A stretch of DNA of 7,205 nucleotides from an uncultured Collinsella sp. (GCA_947001705.1 CAMQHT010000053.1:1-7205); one strand, 5' to 3'; shown: positions 1-7,104, counted from the first letter of the stretch. Notes: generated from the sequence alone by a model not told the origin. Numbers and translations: made by a program.

Positions 1-48
1 ACGTTGTCGACGCCGATCCAGCTCAGAAGCTATATCGATACAGAAAGG

Positions 49-201
49 TCCCCGGCGCTGCCCGGGCGCCAACGGCCGCATATGAACTTTATCGCGAGTT
101 CCGCACGAACAGGAGGCCACTTAATGTGGCCTCCGTCGTGAGCAGGACTGTAGAGCAGGAAAGTTCATATGCGGCCGTTGGCGCCCGGGCAGCGCCGGGG
201 A
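49..201. repeat. long perfect inverted repeat (42-base arms, 69-base spacer) after tsaD
   Basis: Bases 49-90 are the exact reverse complement of 160-201: 42 of 42 positions pair. The palindrome begins 15 bases after the tsaD stop. Each arm is dense in small palindromes (CCCGGG, GGCGCC, CGGCCG, CATATG) and can fold on itself through GGCGC/GCGCC. The spacer holds a second, nested hairpin. No flanking target-site duplication is visible, and no T run follows the structure on either strand, so neither an intact insertion sequence nor a standard terminator explains it. It could be a small palindromic (MITE- or REP-like) element, an RNA-stabilising or factor-dependent 3' structure for the operon, or a fold-back rearrangement. 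The repeat is certain; its role is unknown. Confidence 0.95.
104..140. other. nested hairpin inside the palindrome
   Basis: GGAGGCCAC (112-120) pairs perfectly with GTGGCCTCC (126-134) around a five-base loop. After a small asymmetric bulge, CACGA (104-108) pairs with TCGTG (136-140). The stem shares GGAGGCC with the terminator at the right end of the window. However, the bases after it are GTCGTG on the plus strand and TGTTCG on the minus strand, so it lacks the T run of an efficient intrinsic terminator. It may still end or stabilise the tsaD transcript together with the surrounding arms. Confidence 0.7.
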
Positions 202-215
202 TCGCACCTTTGCGG

Positions 216-2600
216 CTACAGCGTCATGTTCGGATCGGCATCGACGTCGAACGGCGAGATTTCTCCTCGGTCGAATTTACGGCGAGCAACCTCTGCGATC
301 ATGGCGGCGTTGTCGGTGCACGCCGAAAGCGGTGGCACCGTTACGCGGATCCCCTGACGCCCAAGCTTCTTGATCATCATCTCGCGCAGATGCGGATTAG
401 CCGAGACGCCGCCGCCGATGCAGTATTCCTTGCATCCGGTGGCATGCAGGGCGTTTTTGGCCTTCTTGTACTGAACGTCAAAGACGGCTGCCTCAAACGA
501 AGCCGCCAGATCGGGCAGGTGAATCGTGCGCCCGGCCTTGGTCTCCTGCTCGATGTAGAGCGTCACGGCCGTTTTAAGACCCGAAAGCGAGAAACGATAG
601 TCTCCCCTGCTGTTAAGCGCGCGAGGAAAATCGATCGCGCGGGGGTTGCCCGTCTCGGCCAGCTTGGAGATGATGGGGCCACCGGGATAGCCCAGACCCA
701 ACGCCTTGGCTACCTTGTCGAAGGCCTCGCCCACAGCATCGTCGAGTGTCTCACCAAGTACCTCGTAGTCGCCCCATGCCTTCACGTGCACGAGCATGGT
801 ATGACCGCCCGAGACGAGCGTGAAGATAAACGGCGGCCTGAGATCGGGCTGCGCCAGCAGGTTGGCGAACAGATGGCCCTCCAGATGGTTGACGCACACG
901 AGCGGCTTGCCGGCGGCATAGGCAAAGCCCTTGGCGAAGGCGACGCCCACTACCAGAGCACCCACCAGGCCCGGACCCTGCGTCACGCCAACAGCGGCGA
1001 GTTCGCTCGGCGCGATGGCTCCACCCTCAAGACCAAGCGATGCTGCGGCATCCTCGAGCGCCGCATCCACGACACTCACAATCACCTCAACGTGTTTGCG
1101 CGAGGCGATCTCGGGCACCACGCCGCCAAAGCGGGCGTGAAAATCAATCTGTGTCGACACCTGGTTGGCCAGCATATTGCCATCCGCATCGATAATCGCC
1201 ACGGCCGTCTCGTCGCAGGAGCTCTCGATAGCGAGCACTAGGCGGCGGCGCTCAATTTCGGCACGCTCCCCCTCGGAGCGCCCAGGCGCAGGCAGCGGCC
1301 ATACGCGCTGCTCTGCCGCCGTCGGCTCGGGCGAAGCATTGTCGACCGGAAGCACCAGGGGCAGCGGAGCCGTCATGACGATGGCGTCCTTGCCGGCACC
1401 ATAATAGCCGCGGCGACGGCCAGCCTCGGTAAAGCCCAGAGCGTTATAAAGCGCGGTCGCTCCCTCGTTACCGTCCTCGACCTCGAGCGAAGCCGTAGTG
1501 CAGCCGAGCATCTGGGCATCATAGCTCACGTGCGACAGCAGCTTGCGGGCAATGCCCTCACGGCGATGTGCCGGGTCGACGGCGACATCCAGAATCTGCA
1601 CATCACCGTCCACGACCATACCGCCGGCAAGGCCCAGCAGCTTGCCGTCGTCGTGTGCCACCCACCAACTACGCGGCGCAGCGACGTCCTCGCCCAGTTC
1701 GGACAGGAACATGCCCGGCGTCCATGCCTCGTGTCCGGCACCTTCAAAGCAGGCAGCCTCCAGCGCGCTCGCGCCCTCGGCATCCGCCGCGCCCATGGGA
1801 CGGAACTGCAGATGACGACCGGCGAGCTCATCGGCAACACCCGTAATTTCGCTCTGCGCACTCTCGGCAAGACCAAGACGCTTGCGCTCGTTTTCCTCGG
1901 CATCCGAAAGGCGCGTGTAAATCGGCAGGACGCGGGCCGGATCGCCGTCACCCGCAGCGTGCGCGAGCAGCAAGCCCTCGCCCGAAGGCCACCACAGGTC
2001 GCGCTCCACGCAACGGGCGGCCTCGTCCTCACCCAGCAGCTTGCCATAGCGCACGAGACCGTCACCGGTCAGCTGAACCTGGCCCCAGTCCGCTGCTTGG
2101 CGCCACTCATCGAGCGCCACGGCGGCCTTGACCACGTGTTCGCGCTCAAATTGACGCTCGGGACCCTCATCGACCAGCATATACAGCGCCGGATATACCT
2201 CACCGCGCATAGCATCGGCCAAGATACCAAGCTTGCCGCGCACGCCAGCCTTCCACGCCGTCCAAGCGCAAGCGTCGAGCGTCGACACGCCCAGCAGCGG
2301 AACATTGGCACCACGCGCGAGGCCCTTGGCAGTGGAGATGCCGATGCGCACACCCGTAAAGGACCCCGGGCCGCGGCCGACCACATAGCAACCAACATCG
2401 CTGCGATCCAGACCGGCTTGAGCCAGCACGCCATCAACGGTATTCACGAGCTCAACGTTGGCGTGACGGCGACACATGTGGTCGCCACTCACGAGCTTCG
2501 TCTCACCCGTCTGCCCATCAATCCAGCTTGCCGCGCAGGCAAGCATGTCAGTCGAGGTATCGAGCGCCACCACCAGCGCGTTGTCGTTATGCAAGCTCAT
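216..2600 (-). CDS. tsaB-rimI-tsaD: TsaB-RimI-TsaD triple fusion: t6A37 threonylcarbamoyltransferase complex with N-acetyltransferase domain
   Basis: One 794-residue open frame joins three proteins. Residues about 8-230 are TsaB, the non-catalytic dimerisation partner, with DTST (14-17) and GRGPGSFTGVRIG (75-87). Residues about 263-412 are a GNAT acetyltransferase of the RimI type, with the acetyl-CoA loop RREGIARKL (346-354), LEVEDGNEGA and ALYNALGF, and RRGYY near 396-400. RimI classically acetylates the N-terminus of ribosomal protein S18. Residues about 452-790 are TsaD, the catalytic subunit that moves threonylcarbamoyl from threonylcarbamoyl-AMP to tRNA A37. It has metal-site HLEGH (His572, His576) and Asp763 in CTDNAA, plus SGGHT and GYPGGP. 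Linkers rich in Ala, Glu and Pro separate the domains, and no frameshift or lost motif is seen. The ATG at 2600 has AAGG nine bases upstream; a TTG at 2618 is possible but has no clear site. Domain order equals the order of the separate genes in mycobacteria, which suggests in-place fusion. Confidence 0.94.
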   Translation of the reverse strand: MSLHNDNALVVALDTSTDMLACAASWIDGQTGETKLVSGDHMCRRHANVELVNTVDGVLAQAGLDRSDVGCYVVGRGPGSFTGVRIGISTAKGLARGANVPLLGVSTLDACAWTAWKAGVRGKLGILADAMRGEVYPALYMLVDEGPERQFEREHVVKAAVALDEWRQAADWGQVQLTGDGLVRYGKLLGEDEAARCVERDLWWPSGEGLLLAHAAGDGDPARVLPIYTRLSDAEENERKRLGLAESAQSEITGVADELAGRHLQFRPMGAADAEGASALEAACFEGAGHEAWTPGMFLSELGEDVAAPRSWWVAHDDGKLLGLAGGMVVDGDVQILDVAVDPAHRREGIARKLLSHVSYDAQMLGCTTASLEVEDGNEGATALYNALGFTEAGRRRGYYGAGKDAIVMTAPLPLVLPVDNASPEPTAAEQRVWPLPAPGRSEGERAEIERRRLVLAIESSCDETAVAIIDADGNMLANQVSTQIDFHARFGGVVPEIASRKHVEVIVSVVDAALEDAAASLGLEGGAIAPSELAAVGVTQGPGLVGALVVGVAFAKGFAYAAGKPLVCVNHLEGHLFANLLAQPDLRPPFIFTLVSGGHTMLVHVKAWGDYEVLGETLDDAVGEAFDKVAKALGLGYPGGPIISKLAETGNPRAIDFPRALNSRGDYRFSLSGLKTAVTLYIEQETKAGRTIHLPDLAASFEAAVFDVQYKKAKNALHATGCKEYCIGGGVSANPHLREMMIKKLGRQGIRVTVPPLSACTDNAAMIAEVARRKFDRGEISPFDVDADPNMTL

Positions 2601-3093
2601 CTTGTACAGCCTTATCAATCAAATGGGAAAGTTCCATTGCGCGGTCACCGTGCGCCTCAAGCGTTATCGTTCGCACGTCGCTGTCGCCCTCATCACGCCT
2701 GAGCGTCACCGAAAGATACTCATCCGTCAGCTCGTCCTGGAATTGTTCGCCCCATTCCAGCAGGCAAGCACCCTCATAGCCCAGCACATCGAAAATGCCC
2801 GTATCCTCGAGCTCGTAGGCATGCTCCAGGCGGTATAGATCAAAGTGAAACAGCGGAATACGACCTTGATCGTGAACGGCCATGAGGGCGAACGTAGGGC
2901 TCGTAACCATATGCCCATCGCCCAGCCCGCGCGAGACGCCCTTGGTAAAGTGAGTTTTGCCCACTCCCAGGCCACCGGTCAGGATGAGCACATCGCCGTC
3001 CTCAAGGCACGGTGCAATTAGCTCGCCAAAGTACTCCGTATCGGCAGCGCAAGTCGTTTTGTAAGTACCTACCCCCAGGCGCTCCAGGGACAT
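2587..3093 (-). CDS. tsaE: tRNA t6A37 synthesis ATPase TsaE
   Basis: TsaE is the small P-loop ATPase that binds the TsaB-TsaD dimer and, through ATP hydrolysis, resets it between rounds of threonylcarbamoyl transfer to A37 of ANN-decoding tRNAs. The 168-residue protein has the Walker A motif GGLGVGKT (40-47), SPTF (65-68) in the switch region, HFDLYR (83-88) and EWGE (113-116), all family hallmarks, at normal length. The ATG follows an AAGGAG site by five bases. The last 14 bases overlap the start of the tsaB-rimI-tsaD fusion, so its partner proteins are made from the next cistron, probably by translational coupling. Confidence 0.95.
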   Translation of the reverse strand: MSLERLGVGTYKTTCAADTEYFGELIAPCLEDGDVLILTGGLGVGKTHFTKGVSRGLGDGHMVTSPTFALMAVHDQGRIPLFHFDLYRLEHAYELEDTGIFDVLGYEGACLLEWGEQFQDELTDEYLSVTLRRDEGDSDVRTITLEAHGDRAMELSHLIDKAVQDELA

Positions 3094-3105
3094 ATATGCT
3101 CCTTA

Positions 3106-3726
3106 TTATTCCGAGGCGTCCTCTGGCGCGGGATGTCGCTCCAGATAGTCGCCCAGCATCTTAAAGTCTTCCTCCAGCAGCTCCTGCCAAGCCGGATTGC
3201 GCAGCGCTGCTGCCGGATGGAACGTGGGCATTACCACAAAATGCCCCATCTGGTGGAACCTGCCGCGCAGCTTAGTAATGCCAATCTCGGTCTTTAGCAC
3301 AAAGTGCGTCGCGGGGTTGCCGAGCGTCACAATAATATCGGGCCAGATGCTTCGAATCTGCTCACGCAAAAATGGCGAGCAAGCCAGCACTTCCTCGGGA
3401 CGCGGATTGCGGTTTCCCGGCGGGCGGCACTTAAGCACGTTGGCAATGTAGACGTCTTCGCGTTTGAGCCCCGCCAGCGACAAAATGCCGTTGAGGTCCT
3501 CGCCTGCCGCCCCCACAAAGGGCTCGCCCTGCAAATCCTCATTGCGGCCCGGCGCCTCGCCAATAAACATCACGCGAGCGTGGGGGTTTCCCACGCCAAA
3601 CACGATGTTATGGCGCGACTGGTAAAGCTGGCAAAGGTGACAATCGCCCAGAACGGCCTCGATCTCCTCGAGTGCGACCTCACGCGGCGCCTGATGGCTA
3701 TGGCCGGGGATGTGCATGACGCCCAT
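3106..3726 (-). CDS. uracil-DNA glycosylase, family 4 (4Fe-4S)
   Basis: Family 4 enzymes excise uracil, arising from cytosine deamination or dUTP incorporation, to start base excision repair. In this 206-residue protein the four cluster cysteines appear as CHLC (29, 32), KCRPPGNRNP (Cys100) and ACSPF (Cys116). The 16-residue gap between the last two is typical of the family. The catalytic-pocket motif GEAPGRNEDLQGEPFVG spans 56-72 and the second motif FHPAA contains His170. The ATG at 3726 is chosen because AGGAG (3736-3732) lies five bases upstream and overlaps the alr stop. The longer frame from 3774 would begin inside alr, and its extra 16 residues match nothing in the family. The gene is inserted between alr and tsaE, which are adjacent in many relatives. 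It ends 12 bases before tsaE. Confidence 0.93.
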   Translation of the reverse strand: MGVMHIPGHSHQAPREVALEEIEAVLGDCHLCQLYQSRHNIVFGVGNPHARVMFIGEAPGRNEDLQGEPFVGAAGEDLNGILSLAGLKREDVYIANVLKCRPPGNRNPRPEEVLACSPFLREQIRSIWPDIIVTLGNPATHFVLKTEIGITKLRGRFHQMGHFVVMPTFHPAAALRNPAWQELLEEDFKMLGDYLERHPAPEDASE

Positions 3727-3734
3727 AGCGACTC

Positions 3735-4880
3735 CTACACGTAGACCTTGTCGAGACGCATACCAAAGCCGCAAGCGACCTCGTAGTTAATCGTGCCGCG
3801 TAGGCGCGCCATCTCGTCCATGGTAATCTCGGCATCTCCATCGCGGCCGACAATGATCATCTCGTCACCATACTCGGCCTCGGGAATCTCATGCGCCGGG
3901 TTGGACTGAATGGCGACCATAAACTGGTCCATGCAGATATTGCCCACCTGACGCACACGCTCGCCGCGATACAGCACGTCCATACGATTGGAAAGCGTAC
4001 GCGAAAGGCCATCGGCATAACCGATCGGAAGGGTGCAGATCTGAACGCGCGTGCGCGGTACGCGGTAGGTAAAGCCGTAGCCCACGCCCTCGCCCATCGC
4101 AGGATGCGCCACGCGCGTCACACGCGCGTGGACGCTCATGACGGGATCAAGCTGCATCACGCGACCACTCAGCTCACATGGCTGCAGACCATACAAACCG
4201 ATGCCGGCACGAATCATGTCAAAGTGCATTGAAGAATCGAGCATCGAGGACGGCGTATTGGCACAATGCACGATACCGCATTCAAAACCTGCGTCCTTAA
4301 TGGCCTGAACGGCCTCGGTAAAACGCTGGCACTGCAGCTTGTAGTCCCAACCCGAAGGTTCATCGGCCGTGGCAAAGTGCGTAAATACGCCGTCGCACTG
4401 GATGCCGCGATGGAAACTGATGCCGCGTACAAAGTCGAGCACCTGTGTGTAGTGAACACCGATACGATTCATGCCCGTCTCGATGGCAAGATGGTACTTG
4501 CCCACCTTGCCCGCCGCGACGGCGCATTCGCCATACGCAAGAGCAAAATCGGACGTATAGACCGAGGGCATGATATCGAATTCGAGCAATGCAGGAATAG
4601 CCTCGATAGGCGGCTCACTTAGAATCAGGACGGGCTTAGTAATCCCGCCCTGACGGAGCCCAACGCCCTCGTTAACCGTCGCCACGGCAAACATGTCGGC
4701 ACCGGCCGAATACATGATCTTGGCACACTCAACAGCTCCATGACCATAAGCATCGGCCTTGACCACGCAGCACAGGCGCTGACGCGGATTCAACAAGTTC
4801 TTATAGGCCCTCGTGTTGCGACGGAGCGCCCCGCGGTCGATCTCGACCCAGGACCAGCGCGTCAAATCGGCTTTATTCAT
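3735..4880 (-). CDS. alr: alanine racemase
   Basis: This PLP-dependent enzyme converts L-alanine to D-alanine for peptidoglycan crosslinking. The 381-residue protein has the usual length and the fold-type III layout. The PLP lysine is in VVKADAYGHG (Lys41), TGMNRIG lies at 135-141, the PLP-contacting barrel segment RAGIGLYG at 224-231, GYGFTYR with the presumed catalytic Tyr268 at 267-273, and NICMDQ at 314-319. The C-terminus reads INYEVACGFGMRLDKVYV, so the common RVPR-like ending is replaced by RLDK, a small departure. The ATG lies two bases after the nnr stop. No good Shine-Dalgarno core is visible at normal spacing (the nearest GAAGGG is about 14 bases upstream), so initiation probably relies on ribosomes finishing nnr. 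In actinobacteria alr commonly precedes tsaE. Confidence 0.96.
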   Translation of the reverse strand: MNKADLTRWSWVEIDRGALRRNTRAYKNLLNPRQRLCCVVKADAYGHGAVECAKIMYSAGADMFAVATVNEGVGLRQGGITKPVLILSEPPIEAIPALLEFDIMPSVYTSDFALAYGECAVAAGKVGKYHLAIETGMNRIGVHYTQVLDFVRGISFHRGIQCDGVFTHFATADEPSGWDYKLQCQRFTEAVQAIKDAGFECGIVHCANTPSSMLDSSMHFDMIRAGIGLYGLQPCELSGRVMQLDPVMSVHARVTRVAHPAMGEGVGYGFTYRVPRTRVQICTLPIGYADGLSRTLSNRMDVLYRGERVRQVGNICMDQFMVAIQSNPAHEIPEAEYGDEMIIVGRDGDAEITMDEMARLRGTINYEVACGFGMRLDKVYV

Positions 4881-4882
4881 GA

Positions 4883-6499
4883 TTAGTCATCCGACCCTTC
4901 GTCCATGATTCCCAGATCTTCGAGCGCATCCTTTGCCGCCAGCTCCATGGCAGGACCGATCAAGTCGATAAGATCGGTCGCGATGACGCTCTTCTCACCA
5001 TACTCCGTCGCCGCGGCAAAACCGGCGTAGCTGTGAAGTGCGACGGCGTACGAATACAGCAACTCCCAACGATCCATCTCGTCGCGCATGGTGGCAAGCG
5101 TGCCGGCCAAAATACCCGCGAGAACATCACCCGAACCGGCAGTTGCCAGAGAAGCCGGACCCGAGAGCGGCAGCAGCACACGCTCAACGCCACAGATAGC
5201 CGTCGTCGGCCCCTTGGCAATGACCACCAGATTGTCGGAGCCTGCAGCCCAGACAACCTTCTGCGCGGCCGCAATCGCGGTACCAAGGTCGTTCACCTCG
5301 TCACCGGCAACCAGGCGCGAAAGCTCACGATAGTGCGGCGTCATAACCAACGGCTGCTCGCGGCGATACATCTCGGGGTTACTATCAATACCGTCAATGG
5401 CAATCTTAGCAAGGCAGTTGAGTGCATCGGCGTCCAAAATTAGCGGTACATCAAGCTCGAGCAAGCCCGAAACCACCTGCATAGCGCCGGCAGACGTCGT
5501 CATACCGGGACCGCACAGCACGCAGCTGTACTTCTTTGCGATCTCGCACACCGTCATGCGCGCAGCGGCGCCAAAGGAGCCGCGGGAATCAGACGGAATA
5601 GCAAAGACCGGAATCGAAGGAAGTGCCATGCGAATGAGATTGGCGCAGGCGTCAGGAGCCGCGACTGCCACGTAACCAGCACCCGCGCGAGCTGCAGACT
5701 TGGCCGCCATAATGGCAGCACCAGGATATTGCGCAGATCCGGCGACAATAAGCACGGAGCCACGGGAATACTTATCGATATTCGATGGTAGCGGAGCAAA
5801 GTAATCAACTAAGTCACCGGGCTCGACAATCTCGGCGGCGTGGTCGACATCATCGATGACCTCGTCAAGACGGTCGTAAAGATTGCCGCAGATCAAATCG
5901 CCAGCATACTCAGGACCATCAGCGCTATACAGACCAATCTTGGGCGCAATCATCGTCACCGTGCGCTCGGCACGAATGCAGCCGTCATCAACAACGCCCG
6001 TCTCTGCATTCAGGCCCGAGGGGACATCAATGGATACGACACAATCGGCGCATTCATTGACCGTAGGAATCCAAATGGAGAACGGCACACGCAGATTCCC
6101 GTGGAAACCGGTACCAAAAATGGCATCGACAACAACATCGGCCTTATCGATCAAAACCTCGAGTTCATCACGCGAGGGGCCGACGCAAACGTGCACATCG
6201 CGGCCGGCAGTACGACGAGCAACATGACGTGCCAGAGCAGCAGGAATCTCATCCGGTTCAACCGGAGAAACGATATCCACGTCCACACCCTTATGGCTCA
6301 GGATATCGGCGGCAACCCAACCGTCGCCGCCATTATTACCAAAACCGACCAAAACGAGAACCCGATCGGGATTGAGCTTCAAGACCTCGTTAGCGGCAAA
6401 CTCACCCGCTAGCTCCATAAGCTCGGCCTTCGAAGTCCCTTCGCGTTCGATGATATCCTCGAGACGAACGACTTCTTCGGTACTCAAAACCGGTTTCAT
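4883..6499 (-). CDS. nnr: bifunctional NAD(P)H-hydrate epimerase / ADP-dependent NAD(P)H-hydrate dehydratase
   Basis: This fused repair enzyme restores damaged, hydrated NADH and NADPH. The N-terminal NnrE (YjeF_N) domain interconverts the R and S hydrates, and the C-terminal NnrD (ribokinase-like, YjeF_C/CARKD) domain dehydrates the S form using ADP. In the 538 residues, NnrE shows GFGNNGGDGW (52-61), DAIFGTG (125-131) and SIDVPSGLNAETG (156-168). NnrD begins near 240 and shows a glycine-rich stretch ending AGSAQYPGAA (253-262), DADALN (356-361), KGPTT (429-433) and GSGDVLAGILAG (455-466). The usual TPHPGE motif reads TPHYRE (387-392), which keeps the His and Glu. The ATG follows the acpS stop with no gap. 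An AGGAG site lies in the last acpS codons, five bases upstream, so coupled translation is likely. The stop is two bases before the alr start. Length is normal for the fusion. Confidence 0.95.
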   Translation of the reverse strand: MKPVLSTEEVVRLEDIIEREGTSKAELMELAGEFAANEVLKLNPDRVLVLVGFGNNGGDGWVAADILSHKGVDVDIVSPVEPDEIPAALARHVARRTAGRDVHVCVGPSRDELEVLIDKADVVVDAIFGTGFHGNLRVPFSIWIPTVNECADCVVSIDVPSGLNAETGVVDDGCIRAERTVTMIAPKIGLYSADGPEYAGDLICGNLYDRLDEVIDDVDHAAEIVEPGDLVDYFAPLPSNIDKYSRGSVLIVAGSAQYPGAAIMAAKSAARAGAGYVAVAAPDACANLIRMALPSIPVFAIPSDSRGSFGAAARMTVCEIAKKYSCVLCGPGMTTSAGAMQVVSGLLELDVPLILDADALNCLAKIAIDGIDSNPEMYRREQPLVMTPHYRELSRLVAGDEVNDLGTAIAAAQKVVWAAGSDNLVVIAKGPTTAICGVERVLLPLSGPASLATAGSGDVLAGILAGTLATMRDEMDRWELLYSYAVALHSYAGFAAATEYGEKSVIATDLIDLIGPAMELAAKDALEDLGIMDEGSDD

Positions 6500-7039
6500 C
6501 TATGCTCCTAGCGTATCTTGCGAAGCATCGCCCAGGTGCTCCGTCAATGCTGAATTCTGCAGCTGCTCGAGCTCATCTAATACAGAGCGAGCCTCTTTAA
6601 ATGTCTGCGTAACGCGTTTCTTGGTGCTCACCTTTTCATCTTTTGGCTTAGGCCGAGCATCTTCGGTAATCGCGATGGCATTCGCAACGGCCAAGTCTCC
6701 CGTAAGCGTAATGGAAAGAGCGACCTCAACAACGCCCAGTTCTTGAGCGATCTCGAGAGCACGGCCCGAAAGCAGCGCCTTCGGTTTGCCGAGTTTATCA
6801 CGCGTTACCGAAACATCCTTGCGACCTACACCTTGACTAAAACCCGTGCCGAGAGCTTTAAGCACCGCCTCGCGCGAAGCAAAGCGGCTCGCATAGTGAG
6901 CAGCGGGACGCGATGATGCATCGCAATACGCACGCTCTTCTTCGGTAAACACACGCCGAGCAAACGACGGCGTCTTTTCAAGAATTGATTTCATGCGGGA
7001 AATCTCGACGATATCAACGCCGATACCAGCTTCAGCCAT
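6500..7039 (-). CDS. acpS: holo-[acyl-carrier-protein] synthase with C-terminal extension
   Basis: AcpS transfers 4'-phosphopantetheine from coenzyme A to a serine of apo-ACP, with Mg2+, switching on fatty acid synthesis in the cytosol. The 179-residue product shows the family signatures: GIGVDIVEISR near the start (metal-binding Asp at 9) and RFASREAVLKALGTG at 52-66 (metal-binding Glu at 57). The enzyme domain ends near residue 127. Two things are odd. The usual SxSHT-type segment near the end reads SITLTGD (109-115), with Leu where the family's His normally sits. In addition, a charged, probably helical tail of about 50 residues (128-179) follows, whereas AcpS is usually 115-130 residues long. 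The stop codon directly abuts the nnr start. The start was chosen from the strong Shine-Dalgarno site. The family call is secure; full activity is inferred. Confidence 0.93.
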   Translation of the reverse strand: MAEAGIGVDIVEISRMKSILEKTPSFARRVFTEEERAYCDASSRPAAHYASRFASREAVLKALGTGFSQGVGRKDVSVTRDKLGKPKALLSGRALEIAQELGVVEVALSITLTGDLAVANAIAITEDARPKPKDEKVSTKKRVTQTFKEARSVLDELEQLQNSALTEHLGDASQDTLGA

Positions 7040-7041
7040 GT

Positions 7042-7049
7042 TCACCTCC
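7042..7049 (-). promoter_or_regulatory. strong Shine-Dalgarno site that fixes the acpS start
   Basis: GGAGGTGA is almost fully complementary to the 16S rRNA tail. Its GGAGG core lies five bases before the ATG at 7039. An earlier in-frame ATG at 7051 overlaps this site and has no ribosome binding site of its own, so the start at 7039 is preferred. Confidence 0.85.
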
Positions 7050-7068
7050 ATATCGCACAGACTAAGTT

Positions 7069-7098
7069 ATTGTAGCCCGTTCACAGAAGATGCGACAA
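7069..7098 (-). promoter_or_regulatory. candidate sigma70-type promoter P2
   Basis: The minus strand reads TTGTCG (7098-7093), an 18-base spacer, then TACAAT (7074-7069), matching 4 of 6 and 5 of 6 consensus bases. Transcription would start near 7062, leaving a short leader of about 20-25 bases that just accommodates the acpS ribosome binding site. No operator or riboswitch-like fold stands out in the gap. Confidence 0.45.
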
Positions 7099-7104
7099 AC
7101 GAGG

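Noticed and set aside
1..81. Minus-strand frame from an ATG in the left arm, open to the window edge
   Set aside because: There are only 27 codons and no Shine-Dalgarno site. The same first 11 codons occur from the mirror ATG in the right arm, so they simply reflect the palindrome.
111..141. AGGAGG followed seven bases later by ATG and a five-codon frame (MWPPS) on the plus strand
   Set aside because: It looks like a tiny leader peptide, but the bases are dictated by the nested hairpin and there is no downstream plus-strand gene to regulate.
91..159. Invertible promoter switch inside the palindrome
   Set aside because: The spacer shows no -35/-10 pair and no recombinase gene is nearby. The idea is kept only as a test under the palindrome finding.
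126..1241. Long plus-strand open frame opposite tsaD
   Set aside because: It is antisense to intact TsaD sequence carrying all family motifs, its translation resembles no known family, and long antisense frames are expected in GC-rich DNA with strong codon bias.
2598..2618. TTG start at 2618 for the TsaB fusion
   Set aside because: The ATG at 2600 has an AAGG site at nine bases and begins closer to the TsaB core; the TTG adds six residues with no clear ribosome binding site.
1530..2702. 390-codon plus-strand open frame opposite tsaB-rimI and tsaE
   Set aside because: It has the same shadow character: it crosses the junction of two well-supported minus-strand genes and has no recognisable motif or ribosome binding site support.
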